Positions 1 through 7,507 of a stretch of 10,582 bases of DNA are shown piece after piece (position 1 is the first letter of the stretch; every line of letters starts with the position of its first letter). The position numbers were made by a program, and so were the translations under genes. The notes beneath the pieces are model-generated. The model searched no databases. It saw only the letters and a program-made list of their open reading frames with translations, and was not told where the DNA came from. Source of the stretch: Acidobacteriota bacterium (GTDB lineage Bacteria > Acidobacteriota > Terriglobia > UBA7540); NCBI GenBank assembly GCA_021827245.1, contig JAKAWN010000227.1:1-10582 (forward strand). The letters are read 5' to 3'.

Positions 1-90
1 CCATTGGAATGCAATCTCCGCTGACTTGGCCGAACCCGACCGCCGGAGAATACCTCAGTTACTCCAGTTTAATAACTTAAGTTAGCGCTT

Positions 91-270
91 ATGGGGCCAG
101 ACCTCACCGTGGAGGGGACTCGCGGGCGAACCGACGAGTGGCTCATCGGCCACTTCAAAGATCCTCCAGCGTATACGCACGGGTCCATTATGCCAGCCTT
201 CAAGAATTTGACCGAAGAACAGATGAAAGCACTGACTGCCTTCCTCCAGAGCCAAAAGGGAAAGAAATAG
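91..270 (+). pseudogene. C-terminal remnant of a monoheme cytochrome c, heme-attachment half missing
   Basis: The 59-codon reading frame resembles the second half of a small class I cytochrome c. It opens with GPDLTVEGTR, the stretch that normally follows the heme-binding part, then has EWLIGHFKDP, then GSIMPAFKNLT with Met34 in the position of the distal heme-iron ligand, then the C-terminal helix TEEQMKALTAFLQSQ. No CXXCH motif exists in this frame, which has a stop at 73-75, nor in the other two plus-strand frames of bases 1-90, so heme could not be attached. There is no clear ribosome binding site before the ATG. I read it as a decayed or rearranged cytochrome gene whose similarity begins abruptly at about base 91. 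A small independent protein is possible but less likely. It faces the cupredoxin gene convergently. The 175 bases between them (271-445) hold no gene or convincing terminator that I can see. Confidence 0.6.
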
Positions 271-445
271 GTGCTTGCAGGGCGAATCCCTATGGAAGCG
301 CCACGAATAGCGGCGAGTTCGACTCGTCCTGTTAATCATTCCCCGCCCAACGGCACTAAGGAATAGGCTCGATCCAACAGAGGATCCGAAAAATTAAGGA
401 AGGGCGCCAAAAGAAAATGTCCTTCACAGTAAAGATCCAGCTTGG

Positions 446-1186
446 TCAGGGCTGAGAATAAATTGGGCTTGAAAATACCTCGGGATCGTACTCTCTGCCA
501 TATTTGTTGGGATGGACCATGACTAATTTCTGGGACTGCTCTAAGCGGATCGTTCCAAGAGAGGTCGTATTTCCTCCGACAGCAACCCCTCGCGAGACTT
601 CTTTCAGATTCTTGGCTGAGCAACGCTCTTCCCACACATTCAGTTTGTACTGACCGATTGGGACATCAGGGATCACGACATCACCTTGCTTGTTAGAGAC
701 CGCAAAATACGGCGTGTCAACGACAACCACAATCGCGCTCATCTGCGGATGGATGTTGCAGAAAATGTAGCAGATGCCGGCACGGTCAAAGTGGACGCTA
801 CGCGTCGATCCTGCTTCGTAGAGCCCCAGGTCGAACCGTTTGCCGTTAAACAAGGAGAATACATTGTGAAAAAATGGATCATGATTTGGGAAATCAACAA
901 CCGAACCGACTTCCACCGCCAGCACGTGGGGTGTGAATTGCTTATTCTTCTGAACAAGCTGCGGTCGAGACCCCAAGGTGTGCGAGCGAGGAGGTGAACC
1001 CGTCCAGCCTTTCGAGGGCGTAAGCCATAAGACTGCATTCGAATCGTAGGACAAACGGTGCGAGCTTTGCTTCTGACCTTCTAAAACGACATGGGCTTTA
1101 ACGGCCACACCCTGCGCGAACGATATCCCAACGCCACACAACATGGCCGCTGAAAATACAAAGCACCATTGCTTCACAATTGACAT
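446..1186 (-). CDS. Exported cupredoxin (amicyanin/plastocyanin-like type 1 copper protein)
   Basis: This 246-residue protein has a signal peptide (about residues 1-25, basic start MSIVKQW, hydrophobic core, cleavage near SFA|Q), so it should act in the periplasm. A cupredoxin fold follows with a plausible type 1 copper site: His107 in FFHNVFS, then Cys143, His146 and Met149 in CNIHPQM. The C-X2-H-X2-M spacing is that of amicyanin, and family members are often labelled methylamine utilization protein; no methylamine dehydrogenase gene is visible here. After the copper loop comes a segment (VVIPDVPIGQYKLNVWEE) that resembles a carboxypeptidase-regulatory-like beta domain. The ATG at 1186 is chosen over an in-frame upstream codon at 1225 because AGGAG lies 7 bases before it and the signal peptide starts there; the longer form would overlap the porin gene. 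It lies 19 bases downstream of the porin gene and is probably co-transcribed. Likely role: electron transfer or copper binding; the partner is unknown. Confidence 0.8.
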   Translation of the reverse strand: MSIVKQWCFVFSAAMLCGVGISFAQGVAVKAHVVLEGQKQSSHRLSYDSNAVLWLTPSKGWTGSPPRSHTLGSRPQLVQKNKQFTPHVLAVEVGSVVDFPNHDPFFHNVFSLFNGKRFDLGLYEAGSTRSVHFDRAGICYIFCNIHPQMSAIVVVVDTPYFAVSNKQGDVVIPDVPIGQYKLNVWEERCSAKNLKEVSRGVAVGGNTTSLGTIRLEQSQKLVMVHPNKYGREYDPEVFSSPIYSQP

Positions 1187-1193
1187 ACGGCTG

Positions 1194-1198
1194 CTCCT
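1194..1198 (-). promoter_or_regulatory. Ribosome binding site of the cupredoxin gene
   Basis: On the minus strand AGGAG stands 7 bases before the ATG at 1186, inside the 19-base gap after the porin stop codon. It decides the start of the cupredoxin gene against the longer in-frame possibility. Confidence 0.7.
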
Positions 1199-1205
1199 GA
1201 TTGCT

Positions 1206-2813
1206 CTAAAACAAGATCCCAACACCCAAGTTCAGATGACCGGCAGTATATTTCTCGCCATCGATTTCTCGAGTGTTGATGTGGCGATATTCCAGCGAGA
1301 AAATCAGATCTGTTCGGGGCCGGAAAATCACATTGAATAACTCGCTCCGGTTTCTCGATATGTGAGTGTAAGTATAGCCATAGGATGAAGGGAAACGACG
1401 TAGATCGCTGGCGAACGGATTATCTTCTCCATAGGCCGCATTGAACTCCACCGCCTCGGTGGCTTTGAACTTCAACTGGGTCCATCCGCCAACGGTATTC
1501 AAGCCAGTCAACGATGAATTGGGATCCGTAACAGACCCGCTGAACAACACGCTGCGTCCAGTTGCCCCACCTAACCCACCAAGCGCCCTACCGCGGTAAA
1601 ACTCTCCTGTAAGGCCGAACCGATTGCTCAGGGGGACACTCCAATCCGCCGTTCCCGCCCAGGCATCCACGGTCCGTCCAATTCCGTAATTCTGGCGGCT
1701 ATAGTAGCCGCCTACCCCAAGGGTTAACGAACGATCGTCAGGGCCGTGAGTCCACGCGATTCGCGATGCATATGCCGGCTGGCGCGACCTTTCTCCCGCC
1801 TGTGGCACTCGATAGGCTTCCGATGTTGGGGGCTCGCCCGAGAGGGGATCAAGGAAGCCTCCTTGAAGGATAATACTGTTTGTGCCCCATAGATTCGCCC
1901 GATGCTCAACCCGCACCTGCGGAATCCATGTCCAGAGGTTCCCAGCGTAAGAGAACGCAGGATAGCCCAAAGAGGCAATCGAAGTTGGGGATAAGGGAGA
2001 AAAGAAGGGAGCGTCTTGGCCTACGACGATAGATGTGCAGTCCCAGTCCATACGTACCGTCGCGGTTCGCAGCCGCATCAGACCTTCCGTCACTCCGTTT
2101 ATTGTATTCGGAAATCCTCCGAAGAGATCCATGTGCAAGTCGGCGCTCGTCCTGGCGCCAGCAAAGGTTGGGCCGTAGACTTCAAACCCCAATTCTGATT
2201 GGCGGGCTGTTGCACCAAAGCTGCCTCCCGTATCGAACGTCCCGCGGCCTAGGGCGAGGTTTGGAACGTCCTGATTATCGACCCGCCCACTGTCTTCATA
2301 CACATTCAACAATGCGATCCCTGAAAGCCTCATACGATACTTCGATGCACTCTCTATTTTGGTTTGATATTGGTCATCAATCTTCGATTTAAGAAGCTCC
2401 TGATTTTCCTCCACCTTTGACAAGCGCTCGTTCAATTCGGGTCTCTTAAAGGTCCGAACTGAAGCCGGCGGCTGTACCAGTCCCTGCACATTCATGACCG
2501 ATACTGGGGACGAGCCACCTTTTGGGGCTGATCCGTTGGCCAAAGCCAACTTATCGAGGGCCCCCTCAAGCTCTTGGCGGAGTTCCCGCGTTTCCTGGTG
2601 GGAGCGAGAGACCTCAGTTTGCAACATTGAGACTTTGGCGTTAAGTTGCTGGACCTGTTGGATCAGATCCAGTACAGACTGCTCAAGAGTTGTGGATCGT
2701 TCTTCCCTCGCGCGGGGAACTTCCACCTGTGCAGCAGCTGGGACCCGTGTCAAGAATAAGGCAAGGACTGCGACCCCAGCAATCCCGCAAGTCTGTACTA
2801 TGCGCGAAATCAT
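1206..2813 (-). CDS. Outer membrane porin-like beta-barrel protein with N-terminal coiled coil
   Basis: This 535-residue protein starts with a signal peptide (MISRIVQTCGIAGVAVLALF, cleavage near AAA|Q at about 28-29). Heptad-rich helical segments follow at about residues 41-92 (many Leu, Gln and Glu) and again at about 124-155. From about 160 to the end, alternating polar/hydrophobic strands rich in Gly, Tyr and Arg are typical of a beta barrel, and the chain ends in GHLNLGVGILF with the C-terminal phenylalanine characteristic of outer membrane proteins. The architecture (coiled coil, then a single barrel) resembles DcaP-type trimeric porins, so a trimeric channel for small solutes is the best guess; the substrate is unknown. 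The start at 2813 is supported by GGAGG 8 bases upstream and by the signal peptide. The longer frame from 2867 would put 18 non-signal residues in front. It heads a probable two-gene unit with the cupredoxin. Confidence 0.78.
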   Translation of the reverse strand: MISRIVQTCGIAGVAVLALFLTRVPAAAQVEVPRAREERSTTLEQSVLDLIQQVQQLNAKVSMLQTEVSRSHQETRELRQELEGALDKLALANGSAPKGGSSPVSVMNVQGLVQPPASVRTFKRPELNERLSKVEENQELLKSKIDDQYQTKIESASKYRMRLSGIALLNVYEDSGRVDNQDVPNLALGRGTFDTGGSFGATARQSELGFEVYGPTFAGARTSADLHMDLFGGFPNTINGVTEGLMRLRTATVRMDWDCTSIVVGQDAPFFSPLSPTSIASLGYPAFSYAGNLWTWIPQVRVEHRANLWGTNSIILQGGFLDPLSGEPPTSEAYRVPQAGERSRQPAYASRIAWTHGPDDRSLTLGVGGYYSRQNYGIGRTVDAWAGTADWSVPLSNRFGLTGEFYRGRALGGLGGATGRSVLFSGSVTDPNSSLTGLNTVGGWTQLKFKATEAVEFNAAYGEDNPFASDLRRFPSSYGYTYTHISRNRSELFNVIFRPRTDLIFSLEYRHINTREIDGEKYTAGHLNLGVGILF

Positions 2814-2821
2814 AAGACCCC

Positions 2822-2826
2822 CCTCC
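2822..2826 (-). promoter_or_regulatory. Strong ribosome binding site of the porin gene
   Basis: The minus strand reads GGAGG followed by a further run of G, 8 bases before the ATG at 2813. This is the strongest Shine-Dalgarno match in the window and fixes the porin start. Confidence 0.75.
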
Positions 2827-2836
2827 GTACGCTTTT

Positions 2837-2867
2837 GTCCGCCGTTCTGTATTGAGAGCGGCGGCAC
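2837..2867 (-). promoter_or_regulatory. Hairpin in the leader upstream of the porin gene
   Basis: CCGCCG at 2839-2844 and CGGCGG at 2859-2864 form a perfect 6-base-pair GC stem around a 14-base loop. Two more pairs (GT 2837-2838 with AC 2866-2867) form if one base is bulged. It lies just upstream of the porin ribosome binding site and would fall in the 5' leader if transcription starts in the 149-base gap. No T-run follows, so it is not a standard intrinsic terminator. It could be a leader structure, an operator, an RNA-stability element, or chance. Confidence 0.35.
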
Positions 2868-2879
2868 ATTGATTGAGAG
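2851..2879. repeat. 8-base direct repeat with 21-base spacing
   Basis: ATTGAGAG occurs at 2851-2858 and again at 2872-2879. The 21-base start-to-start distance is two helical turns, so the copies would lie on the same DNA face, as for a regulator binding site. One copy lies in the loop of the neighbouring hairpin. The repeat is short and may be chance. Confidence 0.3.
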
Positions 2880-2962
2880 GATGGAAGATGCGACTGGTTT
2901 CTCTCCTTTCCATCGATTTCAACCTGCCATTCAGAAGAATTTTCGAATAAATTGTCGGTCCC

Positions 2963-4006
2963 CTAGCCTTTCCTCGGCAGGTAAAGAGAGCAGACGCATT
3001 TCTGACAAACGGGGTTCTTGGCCACATCAAGTTGCCGGCGAAAGTCCAAGCCCGTTTGGCTATTTAGAACCTGATCTAAGGCTCCGTGATGGATGTTGCC
3101 AATCGGACGATGAAAGAAGCAAGGACGGACCGTGCCGTCAGACTCTATAACAGCAGACACCCAAGGGGCATTGCAGTGAGGTGCAACAGGGTTTTCCTGA
3201 CCCAGGATCACTCTATAGTGTCGAACGATCCTGTGCAATTTTTCAGGCGATTCCGAAATGAATCCTGACTCGATCTCGCGGTGGCAATCAACAATAAGCG
3301 CTTGCATCTCTAGCTCGAGGGCGTCAACTTCGGAGGTGTCCAGGGCGACGCTGGCTTGCCGTGCCACTGACCAGCCGAGGGGGCGATTGAAGGCCTCGGA
3401 ACTAATATCTGCAGCCAGAAACGAAATTGAGTTCAGTCTCAGTAAGTGAGCTACGCGGACAGTGGAGCGAAGGCTGCGAAAGTTACTCTTTTGAACAGTG
3501 CAACGGCCACAGACCGGCATCTGAGGGCGCAGCCGTCTGACTTCGCTAACCCCTGCCGAGAGACGAGCAAATGCTCCGGGGATAGACCGAATTGCATCGT
3601 GCACTTCCGGCGGGCCGTCGATTGACACGATGACGTCATCAATCCAGCGAGTAACCATTTCCGCATACCTTTCCAGCAGCAACCCGGTAGTGAGAAGAGT
3701 CAATCGGATCCCTTGTTCCCGACAAATACGGGCGAGCGAAATCAAGTTCGAATGCATCAGGGGTTCTCCGCCAGAAAAGACAATCCAGCGTACCTTGGAC
3801 GCCCGAAGGCTTTCCATGTGCGGCTTGAGATCCTCTACGGTGATTTCACGTACCTGACGGATCTTCCAAATATCGCACATCAGGCAGCGACAATTGCAGC
3901 GGTTGTGCGGAAATAGAATCAGAATTGGCAGTTCATGGAGGCGATGGTCAAATTGGTCATCAACCAGCGCCCGGTCGGCACTCGAGGTTTTGACAAGTTC
4001 GTTCAC
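2963..4006 (-). CDS. Radical SAM enzyme with SPASM/Twitch-like C-terminal cysteine cluster
   Basis: This 347-residue cytoplasmic enzyme is predicted to cleave S-adenosylmethionine through a [4Fe-4S] cluster. The cluster motif is CNCRCLMC, giving the CX3CX2C ligands Cys37, Cys41 and Cys44, with an extra Cys39 inside. It is followed by the SAM-contact motif SGGEP (78-82) and a TIM-barrel core with IVSIDGPPEVHD (126-137). The C-terminal part has Cys278, Cys296 in DGTVRPCFFH, and Cys334, Cys337 and Cys339 in CQKCVC. This resembles an auxiliary iron-sulfur domain of the SPASM/Twitch type, but with fewer cysteines than the two-cluster form. Such enzymes modify peptides (RiPP maturation, PqqE, anSME) or small molecules; the substrate here is unknown. 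The start is a GTG at 4006 that overlaps the TGA of the amidohydrolase as GTGA, indicating translational coupling. It is the last gene of the seven-gene block. Confidence 0.85.
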   Translation of the reverse strand: MNELVKTSSADRALVDDQFDHRLHELPILILFPHNRCNCRCLMCDIWKIRQVREITVEDLKPHMESLRASKVRWIVFSGGEPLMHSNLISLARICREQGIRLTLLTTGLLLERYAEMVTRWIDDVIVSIDGPPEVHDAIRSIPGAFARLSAGVSEVRRLRPQMPVCGRCTVQKSNFRSLRSTVRVAHLLRLNSISFLAADISSEAFNRPLGWSVARQASVALDTSEVDALELEMQALIVDCHREIESGFISESPEKLHRIVRHYRVILGQENPVAPHCNAPWVSAVIESDGTVRPCFFHRPIGNIHHGALDQVLNSQTGLDFRRQLDVAKNPVCQKCVCSLYLPRKG

Positions 4007-5283
4007 AAGGTCACTCGCTTCCCTGCTAGTCGTACATCGGAGCCAAGAAAAAGCTGAGTGTCCTTCAGCAGTTCTTTAACAGGGGCACGGACGAAACAAC
4101 GGGTCCCCCCAACTTCTATTCCTTCGAACTTCTCAGTAAATCCAGCAGGGCATCTGTGGGCCATTTTGGTGGAGAACAAGCGCGGCTCGCCGGAAACCAT
4201 GACCATTTCGATGTTTTTGAGACGTGTCTCGATCAACTCTTCAGCCGGTGGAATATCCTTCCGTTGGACAATGACCAAATCAGCCCTCTCTCCTGGACGC
4301 AGTTTCCCATGGCTTTTGCGAAGCTTTAAAACGTCGCATGCGGCTTCAGTAACCATGGAATAGATCCGTTCGGAACACACCCCTTCGCGGCGAGCTGCCC
4401 TGATTTCGTCGAGCAAATCTCCTTCCGCGGTGAGCGCCGAGTCGTTCCCCAATGAAATACGTCGATACGATTCGAGAAAATCAGGATCAAGTGTCGTCCC
4501 AAGGGTGAATCGATTTGAGGTTGGACACCAAACCAGCCCAGCCCCGCGCCGCCGAACGAGATCGCGCCCGTCTCCCGTTAAACCAACTCCATGTACGACG
4601 ACCGTTCGAGAGTCGAGAATCCCCAGCCCTTCTAGGTCAAAGATTTCGTGTCCACTTTTCCGATCCGAACCTTCTGCGAGGTGAATAACGAAAGGGACAC
4701 GAGGCGGTGTGGAGAGAAAAGCCCCTCTGACATCTTTTCCAAACCGCAGGGAGTGAGCCCAGCCGTACTGCCTGACGACATGGACGGGAAAGGCAGGGCC
4801 AAAGATGTCCTTTTCGAACCTATTGTGATGGCAGACCGTCGTGACTCCTGAAAGCAGATTCTTAAGGCCCCCCCACCAAAGTCTTGTGGCCTTGGGGATG
4901 GCAAGTTGCTCACGGATGGGCGAGCGTTCCGGATGATATATATCGAACGCCCATTTCTCAAAATTCGGGTATGGGCCGTGACCTAGCCTTGGGAAAAGGT
5001 TAAATTCCAGATGATCATGGGAGTTGATAAGGCCGGGTAATATCAGGCAGCCTTCTACCGAGATTTCCGCGGTCGCTCTTGATGAGGTGGAGTTAATCCG
5101 GGCAATGTCGCTCCTATTTTCCTTAATCAGCCGCGACACTTGCCCGTTCACAATCTCCAGGTCAGCTCTTACGCTCGTTGAAGCATCCAGTGCAACCCAA
5201 CCGCCTGAAAGCACCAAAGAAGGTGTGTCATGCTGGCTTCGCCTCGGGAAAGGTTGAACGAAACTCTTGGGAGTACAAATCAT
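4003..5283 (-). CDS. Metal-dependent amidohydrolase (cytosine deaminase/chlorohydrolase-like)
   Basis: This 426-residue protein belongs to the amidohydrolase superfamily, whose members deaminate or hydrolyse ring compounds such as guanine, cytosine, triazines or adenosine derivatives at a single metal ion. A small N-terminal beta domain (about 22-84) leads to LPGLINSHDHLE with the metal ligands His89 and His91. Further expected residues are His201 and Glu204 in IHLAEG, His231 in VVVHGVGL, and Asp281 in GNDSALT. The C-terminal GKLRPGERADLVIV is the usual return to the beta domain. All expected catalytic residues are present, so it should be active; the substrate is unknown. The ATG at 5283 overlaps the TGA of the upstream methyltransferase as ATGA, which I prefer to the TTG at 5325 in the same frame. 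Its own stop overlaps the GTG of the radical SAM gene. Its place in this operon suggests deamination or ring hydrolysis of a pathway intermediate. Confidence 0.85.
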   Translation of the reverse strand: MICTPKSFVQPFPRRSQHDTPSLVLSGGWVALDASTSVRADLEIVNGQVSRLIKENRSDIARINSTSSRATAEISVEGCLILPGLINSHDHLEFNLFPRLGHGPYPNFEKWAFDIYHPERSPIREQLAIPKATRLWWGGLKNLLSGVTTVCHHNRFEKDIFGPAFPVHVVRQYGWAHSLRFGKDVRGAFLSTPPRVPFVIHLAEGSDRKSGHEIFDLEGLGILDSRTVVVHGVGLTGDGRDLVRRRGAGLVWCPTSNRFTLGTTLDPDFLESYRRISLGNDSALTAEGDLLDEIRAARREGVCSERIYSMVTEAACDVLKLRKSHGKLRPGERADLVIVQRKDIPPAEELIETRLKNIEMVMVSGEPRLFSTKMAHRCPAGFTEKFEGIEVGGTRCFVRAPVKELLKDTQLFLGSDVRLAGKRVTL

Positions 5284-6023
5284 CTGTAGGCCATATGGTA
5301 AGAACCGCGCAAGCGAAAAGAGCAAATACAGATTGCAGGTCCCACCTGTGCTCGCTCAAAGAGACCTTCTTTTCCACATCTCACAAAAATCGGTCTTTCT
5401 GGTTCACCAAAACATGGGGTGATGATACGTTCGAGCATGAATCCGTACTTTTGGAATACATTACAAATGTGTCCGATCGAACGCTGGAAGTTCAGGATTT
5501 CAACAACATGTCCGGAGTGACGAAAAGTGCGACGCCAGCCCCTGTCCGAACCGGAAGGGTGAAGGTCTGTGACTATCAAATGCCCTCGCATTTTCATTAT
5601 GCGTGAAAGCTCAGAGGCAAGAGCTCCGAGATCCGCCACGTAGCCTATTGCAAAGGAGCAAATGGCTATGTCAACAATCCGTGACGAGATTGGATTTGCC
5701 GTGCAGTCAGCACGGACAAGACATTCGCGAAGCACTTGCGTACGTCGCGCCTGCCCGAGCATCTGGGAAGACAAATCGAGCCCCACCCCTTGGCGAGCTC
5801 CTCGTGCAAGGAGAGTTTTGAGCCATCGGCCAGTTCCACATGCAAGGTCCAGGACAAAGGTCCCCTTGGGATCTGGAAGTATTGGGACCAGCACCCTTTC
5901 CTCCAGGGACAGGAACGGATTGGGGGCGCTGTCGTAGTTTTCCGCCCAGAGCGAATAGGCCTCCACAGGCGGCAGCCTTAGCAGTTGGCGATCTACGACC
6001 GTATCGTCTTGTGTCATTCTCAT
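5280..6023 (-). CDS. Class I SAM-dependent methyltransferase
   Basis: The 247-residue protein has a UbiE/Methyltransf_11-type Rossmann fold. The N-terminal EAYSLWAENYDSAPNPF (21-37) is typical of the family, motif I is VLDLACGTGRW (57-67), the acidic ribose-binding residue is Asp83 in GLDLSSQML, and motif IV/post-motif segments include VDIAICSFAIGYV (117-129) and HLIVTDLHPSG (148-158). It should transfer a methyl group from SAM to a small molecule; the acceptor is unknown. The start is less certain than for its neighbours: ATG at 6023 or two codons later at 6017, 20 bases after the preceding stop, with only a weak G-rich stretch as ribosome binding site. An in-frame extension up to 6140 would overlap the preceding gene by about 97 bases and shows no family similarity. 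The stop overlaps the amidohydrolase start (ATGA). Confidence 0.85.
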   Translation of the reverse strand: MRMTQDDTVVDRQLLRLPPVEAYSLWAENYDSAPNPFLSLEERVLVPILPDPKGTFVLDLACGTGRWLKTLLARGARQGVGLDLSSQMLGQARRTQVLRECLVRADCTANPISSRIVDIAICSFAIGYVADLGALASELSRIMKMRGHLIVTDLHPSGSDRGWRRTFRHSGHVVEILNFQRSIGHICNVFQKYGFMLERIITPCFGEPERPIFVRCGKEGLFERAQVGPAICICSFRLRGSYHMAYR

Positions 6024-6043
6024 TTGCTGCCCCAAGGCACGCC

Positions 6044-7507
6044 CTAAAGACTCTCCGCCTCTGGTTTTCGCAGATTGATCAAACGCTGCATCACCCGCAA
6101 TTCCCACGGGAAAGAGTAGAAGCCTAGGCGATACCGCCATGCGCTCAGGATCCGTAACATGTGACGTCCCCAGCCCGGGAGCCTCACGTCCTGGACTGTT
6201 GGCCAGTAAGAACTTACTACCAATCGAAAATTATCAATTCTCCGCTTGATGGTCCGCTTAAGCCACGGCGTAGCGGGGTCTTTCCTAATGGTGAAGTTAT
6301 ACCAGCGCTCAGTTGTCCACTCGTCGGGTGTAGCGGGGAAAGAAACCTGCCCTTCGACGTTGCCGTACATCCGCTCGCGCTGGGGGACAGGTGTGTAGTG
6401 GTAGATGATAATTTCTGAGGTAGGGTTCAAGTGTTTCACCGTCCGGATGAACTGCAGGCATTCGCGGGTGTCGCGCTCCGGATCCTTCGGATTGCCTACA
6501 ACAAATGAGAATTCTGGAATAATGTCGAATTGTCGGATGCGTCGCGCAAGTTCAAGTGTCTGCTCCGTCTTTAATTTCTTGTTCATCTCTTTCAGCACCC
6601 AGTCGGAACCGGACTCAGCTCCAAAGAAGATCATCCGGCAACCGGACCTACGGATGGCCTCAAACGTCGCATCGGAGTAGCGAAGCATGATGTCGATTCG
6701 CGCTTCACACCACCAGCCAAGGCGGAGCGGCGCAAGGCGGTCCGCTAGCTCCCTGGCATGATCTTCTCGCAGAAAGAAATTCATATCGTAGAACTGTACC
6801 GAATCGACAGCGTACGTTCGTGCGAGGTGACGGAGGATGGCTTCGGTTCTCGCCGGAGATTCCATCTTCTCGATGGTTCCGTATGCAGGAACGACGCCGC
6901 AAAAGCTACAATTAAATGGACAGCCGATACTCGCGTGGTGCGCGACTGTTCTACGGCCGAAAAACGATGGCCGAACGTATTCCTCGACTGGAAGCCGATG
7001 GTAGGGGTACCACGGAAACGCATCCGGACCTTTCATCCGCCGCTCAGGGTTGTATCGATGGTTGCCGGCAATATCTTTATAAGAGAGTCCGGGAATGCTT
7101 TCTATCGACCGTTGTCCCCGTATCGCTTCCAGGAGTTCAAGGAGAGTTTCCTCACCCTGTCCCCGAACCGCGAAATCAACATAGTCCGCATTCAAGGCTG
7201 CTTCGGTGTAGATTGATGGGAAATAGCCGCCCCAGACGATCGGAACACGTGGAAAGGCGCTGCGAGTCTCGCGACACGCCGCGACAGCGGGACCCAACTG
7301 AGGCCCCGGCATCACGGTGACTGCCAGTAGGTCAACGCCGTTTCCAGTCAGAACATCGAGCAGCGTCTGGACCGGGTAGGGGTCAAGGTTGCCGTCCACG
7401 ATGGCATACTCTTCCCGGCCTTCGAGAACGGCCGCCAGCGCCAGAATTGAAAGCGGAAACCGCCGGTTTTTCGGCTTCGTAGCCCGAGGATTGTAAAAGA
7501 CAATCAT
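6044..7507 (-). CDS. Cobalamin-binding-type radical SAM enzyme (BchE/P-methylase-like)
   Basis: The 487-residue protein has an N-terminal B12-binding-type Rossmann domain (about 1-135, with VDLLAVTVMPGPQ at 58-70, IVWGGYFPSIYTE at 90-102 and FAVRGQGEETLLELL at 112-126), followed by a radical SAM domain. The [4Fe-4S] motif is CPFNCSFC with Cys196, Cys200 and Cys203, and GAESGSDWVLKEMNK (296-310) is typical of this class. The DXHXXG motif of base-off B12 proteins is not visible, as is common in this family. A basic, aromatic C-terminal tail (about 400-487) has no obvious motif. Related enzymes methylate unactivated carbon or phosphorus, or catalyse ring formation and rearrangement; the reaction cannot be named. 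The start ATG overlaps the TGA of the zinc-ribbon methyltransferase as ATGA. Length and domain order are usual for the family, and nothing seems missing. Confidence 0.88.
   Translation of the reverse strand: MIVFYNPRATKPKNRRFPLSILALAAVLEGREEYAIVDGNLDPYPVQTLLDVLTGNGVDLLAVTVMPGPQLGPAVAACRETRSAFPRVPIVWGGYFPSIYTEAALNADYVDFAVRGQGEETLLELLEAIRGQRSIESIPGLSYKDIAGNHRYNPERRMKGPDAFPWYPYHRLPVEEYVRPSFFGRRTVAHHASIGCPFNCSFCGVVPAYGTIEKMESPARTEAILRHLARTYAVDSVQFYDMNFFLREDHARELADRLAPLRLGWWCEARIDIMLRYSDATFEAIRRSGCRMIFFGAESGSDWVLKEMNKKLKTEQTLELARRIRQFDIIPEFSFVVGNPKDPERDTRECLQFIRTVKHLNPTSEIIIYHYTPVPQRERMYGNVEGQVSFPATPDEWTTERWYNFTIRKDPATPWLKRTIKRRIDNFRLVVSSYWPTVQDVRLPGWGRHMLRILSAWRYRLGFYSFPWELRVMQRLINLRKPEAESL

Noticed and set aside
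2..85. A plus-strand reading frame entering from the left edge and stopping at 83-85, just before the cytochrome remnant.
   Set aside because: Only 27 codons with no recognisable motif; an open stretch of this length is expected by chance.
312..329. A tRNA T-arm-like string (GCGAGTTCGACTCG) in the convergent gap, which could mark an integration site.
   Set aside because: The bases flanking the TTCGACT loop do not pair as a T stem, and no acceptor stem, anticodon arm or CCA end is visible. It only forms a 5-base-pair palindrome around TCG at 314-326, without a T-run.
366..400. An inverted repeat (GATCC/GGATC) between the convergent genes as a terminator.
   Set aside because: The stem is only 5 base pairs and no T-run follows on either strand.
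2494..3150. A 218-codon plus-strand reading frame spanning the porin start and the end of the radical SAM gene.
   Set aside because: It is antisense to two well-supported genes, has a low-complexity Ser/Arg-rich translation, and shows no motif.
2963..5283. A futalosine (menaquinone) pathway, suggested by radical SAM enzymes beside a deaminase-like amidohydrolase and a methyltransferase.
   Set aside because: The radical SAM protein has a SPASM/Twitch-like C-terminal domain unlike MqnE or MqnC, and no MqnA, MqnB or MqnD is present.
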